Assembly: GCA_019307545.1 (NCBI GenBank)
Contig: JAFDJI010000356.1
Location: 1 to 6,138, forward strand
Source of the DNA: Deltaproteobacteria bacterium
GTDB lineage: Bacteria; Myxococcota_A; UBA796; GCA-2862545
Reading direction: 5' to 3'
DNA length: 6,138 nucleotides
A model generated the notes under the pieces. It ran no database searches, was not told the DNA's origin, and worked only from the letters and a program-made list of their open reading frames with translations. Positions 1-5,470 of this stretch are shown here, piece by piece (position 1 is the stretch's first letter; each line of letters starts with the position of its first letter). Made by a program: the position numbers and the translations under genes.

Positions 1-882
1 CCCGTTGTCGTCGGAGTGGGTCATGATCACCGCACCGATCAGGTGGGTGGAGACCCCCCACGAGGTGGCCCACACAAAATCGCGCACCCCGTCCTGGTTC
101 TGGAAGGTGACGTCGAAAGCCTTGGCGAAGTTCTGGCCCAGAAAGTGGCTGGTGCCGGATTGCAGCGCCCAGCCGTTCTGCATCATCGCCTCGATGGTGT
201 AGGTCTCGACCGCGCCCGCGAACCGCTCCCCGGCCGACTTCCGGCCCTTGAGGACCGGCACCGCCAGGGTGTCCTCGACGAAATCCGCGTACAGGTCCAG
301 GATGCGCAAAGTCTCTTCGACCGCCTCGGACGCGGTGGCGTGCGCGGTGTGACCCTCCTGCCACAGGAATTCCGCGGTGCGCAGGAAGGGGCGGGTCTTC
401 ATCTCCCAGCGAACCACGTTGGCCCACTGGTTGATGAGCACCGGCAGGTCGCGCCAGGAGTCGATCCACCGACCATACATGTGCCAGATCACCGTCTCCG
501 AGGTGGGGCGGACCACCAGCGGCTCTTCCAGGACGCTGTCGGGATCGGGCTCCATGACCAGCGTGCCACTGACCTGGCTGGTCTTGAGCCGGTGGTGGGT
601 GACGACCGCGCACTCCTTGGCAAACCCCTCGACGTGCTCGGCCTCCTTGGCGAAGAACGACATCGGGATGAACAGCGGGAAGTACGCGTTCACGTGCCCG
701 GTGGCCTTGAACCGGGCATCGAGCGTGGACTGGATGTGCTCCCAGATCGCGAACCCATGTGGCTTGAGGACCTTGCACCCGCGCACCGGTGCGTCGTCGA
801 TGAGGTCGCCGTGTGCGATCACGTCCAGATACCAGGCGCTGTAGTCCTCGCTGCGGGGCGTGATGCCCTGCTCCTGGGCCAT
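1..882 (-). CDS. proS: Prolyl-tRNA synthetase, archaeal/eukaryotic-type short form, N-terminal part (3' end beyond window)
   Basis: This cytoplasmic class II synthetase charges tRNA-Pro with proline using ATP. The window holds 294 codons running off the left edge. The family is about 480 residues (Thermus type), so the end of the catalytic core and the anticodon-binding domain are missing. Landmarks are the N-terminal stretch ITPRSEDYSAWYLDVI; motif 1 ending in NAYFPLFIP (65-73); the proline-site motif VRPTSET (124-130); motif 2 from VVRWE through RPFLRTAEF to WQEGHTAH (156-181); and SGTSHFLGQNFAKAFD (242-257). It lacks the long insertion domain of the bacterial-type enzyme. The ATG at 882 is preceded by a GGGAGGG ribosome site and begins where the family normally begins. 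One oddity is that motif 3 reads SWGVSTHLIG, with His280 where relatives I know (Thermus, human EPRS) carry Arg. It is divergent from the UbiB-family gene. A 300-codon open frame on the opposite strand is only a GC-bias shadow of this gene. Confidence 0.96.
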   Translation of the reverse strand, partial: MAQEQGITPRSEDYSAWYLDVIAHGDLIDDAPVRGCKVLKPHGFAIWEHIQSTLDARFKATGHVNAYFPLFIPMSFFAKEAEHVEGFAKECAVVTHHRLKTSQVSGTLVMEPDPDSVLEEPLVVRPTSETVIWHMYGRWIDSWRDLPVLINQWANVVRWEMKTRPFLRTAEFLWQEGHTAHATASEAVEETLRILDLYADFVEDTLAVPVLKGRKSAGERFAGAVETYTIEAMMQNGWALQSGTSHFLGQNFAKAFDVTFQNQDGVRDFVWATSWGVSTHLIGAVIMTHSDDNG

Positions 883-884
883 TC

Positions 885-894
885 GTCCCTCCCT
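885..894 (-). promoter_or_regulatory. Ribosome binding site of proS
   Basis: On the minus strand a GAGGGAGGG run lies 3-4 bases upstream of the proS ATG at 882. It is a good Shine-Dalgarno match and supports that start. Confidence 0.7.
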
Positions 895-895
895 C

Positions 896-945
896 GGATG
901 GAGTCTGCGCTCTAATCGGTGGGCCGCGCCGGTGCATGCAATGGG
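896..945 (-). promoter_or_regulatory. Weak candidate promoter for proS
   Basis: Reading the minus strand, a TTGCAT element (about 942-937) lies 18 bases upstream of a GATTAG element (about 918-913), followed by a short leader to the ATG at 882. The -35 match is fair and the -10 match poor, so this is only the best candidate in the divergent gap. The TTGCAT overlaps an 8-base palindrome, TGCATGCA (933-940). Confidence 0.25.
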
Positions 946-968
946 GTCCCCTCGGTGGCACGACCCCA
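942..968. repeat. Inverted repeat in the divergent proS / UbiB-family intergenic region
   Basis: Perfect 7-base arms TGGGGTC (942-948) and GACCCCA (962-968) are separated by 13 bases. The dyad lies between two divergent genes and overlaps the -35 element proposed for the plus-strand gene. It could be an operator or a chance GC-rich dyad; the sequence does not decide. Confidence 0.4.
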
Positions 969-984
969 AGGAGTTGCGTACATT
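956..984 (+). promoter_or_regulatory. Candidate sigma-70-type promoter for the UbiB-family gene
   Basis: TGGCAC (956-961) and TACATT (979-984) are spaced by 17 bases; TACATT matches four of six bases of TATAAT. Transcription would start near 990, leaving about a 30-base leader before the proposed CTG start at 1022. If real, it excludes the upstream start codons at 860, 863 and 941. TGGCAC resembles a sigma-54 -24 box, but the next TTGC is 12 bases away rather than 5, so sigma-54 is not supported. Confidence 0.35.
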
Positions 985-1010
985 CCGCCCCACCCCGCTG
1001 GCGCATGCTC

Positions 1011-1016
1011 GGGAGG
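1011..1016 (+). promoter_or_regulatory. Ribosome binding site deciding the UbiB-family start
   Basis: GGGAGG lies 5 bases before the in-frame CTG at 1022 and is the best-spaced Shine-Dalgarno sequence for this frame. AAGGAG at 968-973 directly abuts an in-frame TTG at 974 with no spacer, and the ATG at 941 has no recognisable site upstream. Confidence 0.5.
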
Positions 1017-1021
1017 CTCCG

Positions 1022-2749
1022 CTGAAATCGATCCAGGTCCAGGACCTCGGCCGAGTCCAGGATATTGCCGGAGTGCTCGCTCGCAACGGGTTCGGGCAGC
1101 TCTTCCATCGGCTCGGCCTGTCCACGATGCTGTCCTCGGTCGTGGAGAGCCGTGAGCCCACCGCCCCCTATGCCCGCCGACTGCGCCAGGTCCTCGTCGA
1201 CCTCGGCCCCACCTACGTCAAGTTCGGCCAGATCCTCTCGGTGCGCCCCGACATCATCCCCAAGGACGTCCTGCTGGAATTCCAGACCCTGCAGGACAAG
1301 GTGCCGCCCATGCCCTTCGAGGAGGTCATGGAGGTCCTCAACACCGAGCTGAACCAGCCCTGGCACGAGGTGTTCTCGGAGATCGACCCCACCCCGCTCG
1401 GCTCGGCGTCCATCGCCCAGGTCCATCGGGCGGTGATGGTCGACGGGGACGAGGTCGCGGTGAAGCTGCAGCGACCCGGGATCGAGCGCGTCATCCGCAG
1501 CGACCTCCACATCCTGTACTCGCTGGCCCGACTCATCGAGGGACGCCTCAAGATCCCCGGCTTCTACACCCCCGTGGACATCGTCCGGGAGTTCGATGCC
1601 GCCATCAACCGGGAGTTGGACTTCCTGGCCGAGGCGCGCGCCGCAGAGCGGCTGCACCGCAACTTCAAGGACGACAACGGGATCCTCATCCCGAAGGTGA
1701 AGCACCGCTGGTCCACCCGGCGGCTCATGGTCATGGAGATGGTGCACGGCCGCCCGCTCAAGCAGGTGATGGCCGAGGTCCAGGAGGGTGGGCGCGTCGA
1801 ACGCACCATTGCCCACCGGCTCATGGACGCGACCTACCGGCAGGTGTTCGAGCACGGCTACTTCCACGCCGACCCCCACCCGGGGAACGTGTTCGTCACC
1901 GACGACGGCCGCCTGGCCTACCTGGACTTCGGCCTCACCGGGATGCTCACGGGGGCCATGCAGGACACCCTGCTCAACGCCTTCACCGGCATGGTGTTCC
2001 GAGACGCCGACACCCTGGCGATGACGGTGTACCGGGCCGGAGCCACCCAGGAGCGGATCGACCTTCGCGCGTTCCGCGAGGAGGTGGAGCGGCTGATGGC
2101 GAAGTACCACGGGGCATCGCTGGAGGACATCGCCAACCCCACCACCCTCATCGAGGTCATCCAGGTGGCGGCCCGGTACAACATCAACCTCCCCTCGGAG
2201 TACGCCGTCCTCGCGCGCGGCATCGGCCTGGTCGAAGGGGCCGTCCGGGTGCTGCTCCCGGGGGTGGACATCGTCGCCGAGGTCATCCCCTATGCCCAAC
2301 GGCTCATGCGGCACCGGTTCGCTCCCGAGCGGGTCGCCGCAGATGCCGCGCGACTGATGATGCAGCTTCAGACGCAGTTCAAGGACCTGCCCACCCACTT
2401 CGACCAGGTCCTGATGGACCTGGAGGGCGGGAAGATCACCTTCGTCACGGTCGATCCGGACGCTCCGCGACTTCGCCAGGAGATCAGTCAGGGCGTGCTG
2501 CGGCTCTCGCTGGCTGCCCTGGCGGCCACCATGACCGTGGGCGCCTTCCTGTTGCTGGCTCAGTGGTCGCCTACGCCCTTCGGCCTCCCGGTGTTCGGGG
2601 TGGTGGGACTGGGCCTGTTCGGTATCGGCACGGCCATCTTCGGTGCCCTCGGGTTGCACGTGTTCTTCGCCAGGTTGCTGAGCCTTTCCTACTGGCGACG
2701 CCGGATCGTGAGCGTGTTCAGGTTCTTCTCCTGGAGACGGCGGGGCTGA
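1022..2749 (+). CDS. AarF/ABC1/UbiB-family atypical protein kinase-like protein
   Basis: The UbiB/COQ8 family binds and hydrolyses ATP and supports lipid-soluble quinone synthesis or membrane lipid processes. The substrate here is unknown, so I do not assign the symbol ubiB. With the CTG start the protein has 575 residues. Family signatures in order are KFGQ (67-70, the KxGQ motif), GSASIAQVH (from 127, equivalent of the alanine-rich loop), VAVK with Lys148, NRELDFLAEA (Glu198 and Asp200), HADPHPGN (282-289, with Asp284 and Asn289) and LDFG (Asp302). All catalytic positions are therefore intact. Two hydrophobic helices at about 492-515 and 520-549 with an Arg-rich tail indicate membrane anchoring, as usual for the family. 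Family similarity begins at about QVQDLGRVQDIAGVLARNGF, immediately after the CTG. Longer versions from GTG 860, ATG 863 or ATG 941 add 27-54 low-quality residues, and the 860 and 863 starts lie inside proS. The gene is divergent from proS; an 88-bp gap follows. Confidence 0.93.
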   Translation: MKSIQVQDLGRVQDIAGVLARNGFGQLFHRLGLSTMLSSVVESREPTAPYARRLRQVLVDLGPTYVKFGQILSVRPDIIPKDVLLEFQTLQDKVPPMPFEEVMEVLNTELNQPWHEVFSEIDPTPLGSASIAQVHRAVMVDGDEVAVKLQRPGIERVIRSDLHILYSLARLIEGRLKIPGFYTPVDIVREFDAAINRELDFLAEARAAERLHRNFKDDNGILIPKVKHRWSTRRLMVMEMVHGRPLKQVMAEVQEGGRVERTIAHRLMDATYRQVFEHGYFHADPHPGNVFVTDDGRLAYLDFGLTGMLTGAMQDTLLNAFTGMVFRDADTLAMTVYRAGATQERIDLRAFREEVERLMAKYHGASLEDIANPTTLIEVIQVAARYNINLPSEYAVLARGIGLVEGAVRVLLPGVDIVAEVIPYAQRLMRHRFAPERVAADAARLMMQLQTQFKDLPTHFDQVLMDLEGGKITFVTVDPDAPRLRQEISQGVLRLSLAALAATMTVGAFLLLAQWSPTPFGLPVFGVVGLGLFGIGTAIFGALGLHVFFARLLSLSYWRRRIVSVFRFFSWRRRG

Positions 2750-2755
2750 TCCCAA

Positions 2756-2833
2756 GAACCCGGTGTGACATTGGCCTCCCGTGGTAGGGTTCCGGCGACC
2801 GCGGGGATCCGACGCCCGACGAAGAGGGAACCC
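2756..2833 (+). repeat. Three-arm inverted repeat set in the pseudokinase leader
   Basis: GAACCC (2756-2761) and GGAACCC (2827-2833) can each pair perfectly with the middle arm GGGTTCC (2787-2793), by 6 and 7 bases respectively. The downstream pairing can be extended by GGCG (2794-2797) with CGCC (2813-2816). It would cover part of the GAGGGA ribosome site (2824-2829). The two pairings are mutually exclusive in a read-through transcript from the UbiB-family gene. No U-run follows, so this is not a standard terminator. Confidence 0.35.
2765..2790 (+). promoter_or_regulatory. Weak candidate promoter before the pseudokinase gene
   Basis: GTGACA (2765-2770, five of six bases of the -35 consensus) precedes TAGGGT (2785-2790), but the spacer is only 14 bases, so the pair is doubtful. 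A start near 2797 would give a leader of about 40 bases before the TTG start at 2838. It would also rule out the in-frame GTG at 2781 as the start. Confidence 0.3.
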
Positions 2834-2837
2834 TGTC

Positions 2838-4523
2838 TTGGCGAAGACGAAGCTCGAGTTCTCACGCGGCGAGTTGATCGCCGAGAAGTACGAGGTCATC
2901 GACCTCCTGGACGAAAGCCCCCTCGGGCCCACCTACCGGGTGAAGCACCAGAAATCCGGCAAGTTCGTGCGGCTGACCATGCTCCGACCCGAGGTCGCGG
3001 GTGCGGAGCAGAAGGACGCGGTCATCGCCGCCTTCAAGAGCGCGCGTGCCTTCGTCCACAAGAACCTGATGAAGGTCGGTGAGTTGGGGGACCACGAGGG
3101 CGTCGCCTACTACACCATGGAGGACTTCGAGGGCTCGACGCTCCGCGAGTTGCTGCAGGAATACAAGATCGCTGGCACGCAGTTCGCCACCAAGGAGGCG
3201 GCCCAGGTCATCATCGCCATCCTGGAGGCCCTTCAGGCGGCCCACGACAGCGGCATCGTGCTGCGAGCCCTGCGCCCGGAGTACGTCCTGGTCAACGTGC
3301 GCTTCACCGGTCCGCGGCAGGCGAACTTCGTGGCCCGAATCAAGCTCGTGGGCACCGCATTCTGGAACCTGGTGCCAAACGGGACCCTCGCGGAGGACGA
3401 GTTCACCCGCGGAGAGGCGCAGTACCTCGCTCCCGAGCTCAAGAGCTTCGAGCCGGTCGCCACCCCGCGGAGCGACGTGTACTCGGCAGGGGTGATGTTC
3501 TACGAGATGCTCACCGGGACCGCCCCGATCGGGACCTTCCAGCAGCCGACCAAGCTGCGGCCCGACCTCCCCCGTCACATCAACGACATCGTGGAACTGG
3601 CCCTGGCCAACTCTCCGGAGGACCGCTACCGCACCGCAAGCGACCTGGTGGCGGACATCCAGCGCATCTTCCGGGAGCCGGACATCGCGGCCGAGGAGGA
3701 GCGCAAGCCGCTGGTCACCCCCCTGTGGTGGGGGTTGGCGGCGCTGGCCGTACTCGCAGTGGCGGTCATCCTCTACCAGATGCGACCGGACCCGGTTGAG
3801 GAGGCGCGCACCGCCGACGCTTCATTGCGTGCGATGGCGGTGGAGCAGCAGCAGCTCCCCTCCCTGGAGGAGGTCGCGGCGATCCTGGCAAAACACCCCC
3901 CGAACATGATCTACATCCCCACTGGGCCGTACGTGGCCGGCCGGATGCACTCCGAGGAAGATGCACCGGCCTTCGAGCCACTGGCCAAGCTCCGCGAGGT
4001 GGACGGCTTCATCATCGATGCCTTCGAGTATCCGAACCTCAAGGGGGCGCTGCCCGCATACGGTGTCACCTACGCGGAGGCGGAGGCGAATTGCACGGCC
4101 GCGGGAAAGCGGCTGTGCACCGCTGACGAGTGGGAGAAGGCCTGCAAGGGGCCGGGCAACACCGTGTACAGCTATGGCGACTTCTACGACCCGGAGTTCT
4201 GTGGGGAGGGTCTGGAAGACCGAGGCTACCCGGCGGGATCGAGGCCAGAGTGCCGCAGCAGGTGGGGGGTGTTCGACATCTCGGGCAGCTTCCGCGAGTG
4301 GACGATGACCGCCCCCCAGGAGAAGGAAACCCGCCGCATCGTGAAGGGCGGCGTGCGCCACAACCCGCAGCGGGGCACGCGGTGCTCCTTCTTCACCGAC
4401 GAGTCCACCGGGTTCAAGGACGGCTCCATGTCCTTCCGATGCTGCCGCGACCCGGATGCCCCTCCAGCGCCAGCGCCGACGCCCGAGCCCGGCCCCGAGA
4501 CCCCGGAAGGCGGGCCGGAATAG
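2838..4523 (+). CDS. Membrane pseudokinase fused to an FGE/SUMF1-like ectodomain
   Basis: This is a 561-residue fusion. Residues 18-278 have a Ser/Thr kinase (Hanks-type) outline: YLAPE (196-200), SDVYSAGVMFYEMLTG (from 212) and the C-lobe are recognisable. The catalytic sites are gone. The glycine loop is degenerate, the VAIK lysine is Thr47, HRD reads LRA (Ala144), its downstream Asn is Tyr149, and DFG reads GTA (172-174). It is probably a ligand-binding or scaffolding pseudokinase. One membrane span lies at about 296-315. Residues 356-536 resemble the FGE-sulfatase fold: VTYAEAEANC, GKRLCTADEWEKAC, SRWGVFDISGSFREW, IVKGG and SFRCC. A Pro/Glu-rich tail ends the protein. The cytoplasmic part has no cysteine; the outer part has eight, consistent with disulfides. 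TTG 2838 is chosen because AGAGGGA (2823-2829) lies 8 bases upstream and the extra GTG-2781 residues look non-family. True FGE activity is doubtful because one active-site cysteine position is Gln511. Confidence 0.92.
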   Translation: MAKTKLEFSRGELIAEKYEVIDLLDESPLGPTYRVKHQKSGKFVRLTMLRPEVAGAEQKDAVIAAFKSARAFVHKNLMKVGELGDHEGVAYYTMEDFEGSTLRELLQEYKIAGTQFATKEAAQVIIAILEALQAAHDSGIVLRALRPEYVLVNVRFTGPRQANFVARIKLVGTAFWNLVPNGTLAEDEFTRGEAQYLAPELKSFEPVATPRSDVYSAGVMFYEMLTGTAPIGTFQQPTKLRPDLPRHINDIVELALANSPEDRYRTASDLVADIQRIFREPDIAAEEERKPLVTPLWWGLAALAVLAVAVILYQMRPDPVEEARTADASLRAMAVEQQQLPSLEEVAAILAKHPPNMIYIPTGPYVAGRMHSEEDAPAFEPLAKLREVDGFIIDAFEYPNLKGALPAYGVTYAEAEANCTAAGKRLCTADEWEKACKGPGNTVYSYGDFYDPEFCGEGLEDRGYPAGSRPECRSRWGVFDISGSFREWTMTAPQEKETRRIVKGGVRHNPQRGTRCSFFTDESTGFKDGSMSFRCCRDPDAPPAPAPTPEPGPETPEGGPE

Positions 4524-4583
4524 CCGCGAGGGTATCGGACCCGGATCTGGGTTAATCCTCGACCTCCAACCGCGGATCCACCC

Positions 4584-5428
4584 TTGCCTTCCCGCTTCCT
4601 CACTCCTTGGGGCACCTACCGCGCGCTTCGCGACCAGCTTGGCAGCGTGCGCGGCGTGTACCTCGCCGGGAACCACATCACCCGGCGAGACGACTTCAAG
4701 GACCGGGAGGAGTTGGTGCTGCTCCTGCACGGGTTCTTCCAGACCCGCAACATCTGGGAGGTCATGGAGGACCGGCTCCGCTTCGATGGGTACGCCGTCC
4801 TGTCCTTCAACCTGGGCGGGTTGCTGCACCGCTTCAACACCAACCCCATCGAGGGTTGCTGCACCGCTTCAACACCAACCCCATCGACCGCCTGGCGGAG
4901 CTGATCGGCGCGAAGATCGAGCGCCTGGGGGATCGGCATGGTTTCGACAAGCTCCACATCGTGGGACACAGCAAGGGCGGCATCCTTGCCCGCCGCTACG
5001 TGCAGCATTTCGGCGGTGACCGGCGGGCGAAGTCGGTGACGACGCTGGGCTCCCTCCACCATGGGACCCCGACCGCTCTCATGGGGGTGGCGTTGAGCGC
5101 GGTCCTGCCCCAGAGAACCTCCGCCGGCGAGATGCTGCCCCGCTCCCCCCTCATGCGCCGGCTGAACCGCGACCACTTCCCGGCGGGAATCCCGCTCACG
5201 TCCATCTACTCCCGCGATGACCTGGTGTGTCCCTACTGGTACAGCATCCTGCGTCCCCGCCCCGGCGAGCACCACCTCACCAACGTCGAGGTCCGAGGCG
5301 TCGGCCACTCCGAGCTGACCTGGGCTCCCGGGGTGTACCGGCACGTCCGGCATTCCCTGGAGCAGGCCTCGGTGATGTCGAGGGAGCAAACGGAGTCCAG
5401 CCCGAACCCCAAGGTGGCCGCTGGGTAG
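4584..5428 (+). pseudogene. Alpha/beta-hydrolase (lipase-like), frameshifted by a 35-bp tandem duplication
   Basis: The family is serine hydrolases (lipase/esterase, PGAP1-like); the substrate cannot be told. Translation from TTG 4584 gives 89 family-like residues, including the oxyanion-type LLLHGFF (46-52). It then runs through a second copy of a 35-bp unit into 17 foreign residues and stops at 4902-4904. Deleting one copy joins the frames into 269 residues. The nucleophile elbow is then HIVGHSKGG (Ser118), the probable acid is in SRDD (Asp200 or Asp201), and the probable base is in GVGHSE (His230). All triad residues lie after the shift, so the truncated product should be inactive. There is no in-frame ATG shortly after the shift, and a GTG there lies just before the elbow, so reinitiation would not give a complete fold. 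The ribosome site is weak (GCGGA at 4572-4576). No signal peptide is visible. It sits 60 bp after the pseudokinase gene. An assembly error is the main alternative. Confidence 0.88.
4818..4887 (+). repeat. Perfect 35-bp tandem duplication inside the hydrolase gene
   Basis: Unit 4818-4852 is repeated without a mismatch at 4853-4887. The flanking bases differ, so the unit is exactly 35 bp. Because 35 is not a multiple of three, it shifts the reading frame by two. Each copy encodes the same GLLHRFNTNPI peptide when read in the proper frame. Each unit contains the complementary arms GGGTTG and CAACCC, and at the junction CAACCC (4841-4846) and GGGTTG (4853-4858) are brought within 6 bases. Confidence 0.98.
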
Positions 5429-5470
5429 TCCCCCCGCTCCTGGCCCCTTGCGGACGGTTAGTACTGCGTC

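Noticed and set aside
16..915. A 299-codon open frame on the plus strand at the left end.
   Set aside because: It is antisense to proS, whose minus-strand frame matches ProRS from residue 1 to 294 with all core motifs. The plus frame has no recognisable domain and results from GC-biased third positions.
956..977. Sigma-54-type promoter from TGGCAC followed by TTGC.
   Set aside because: The spacing is 12 bases between the elements, whereas sigma-54 promoters need about 5.
4527..4561. Hairpin terminator after the pseudokinase gene (CGAGG/CCTCG with inner ACCC/GGGT).
   Set aside because: Stems are short, separated by unpaired bases, and not followed by a T-run. It is more likely chance pairing in GC-rich DNA.
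3822..4829. A 335-codon minus-strand open frame.
   Set aside because: It lies opposite the FGE-like domain and the start of the hydrolase, both of which match families well. It has no domain or ribosome site I can recognise.
4818..4887. CRISPR or minisatellite array.
   Set aside because: There are only two adjacent copies with no spacer, and both lie within a coding sequence.
4616..5389. A 257-codon minus-strand open frame opposite the hydrolase.
   Set aside because: The plus-strand sequence carries the conserved GHSKG elbow and other hydrolase motifs. The antisense translation is low-complexity and unrecognisable.
4584..5428. Programmed frameshift (recoding) in the hydrolase.
   Set aside because: The shift coincides exactly with the extra 35-bp copy. 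No slippery run is needed, and a recoding site would leave extra residues between the two halves. Duplication explains it fully.
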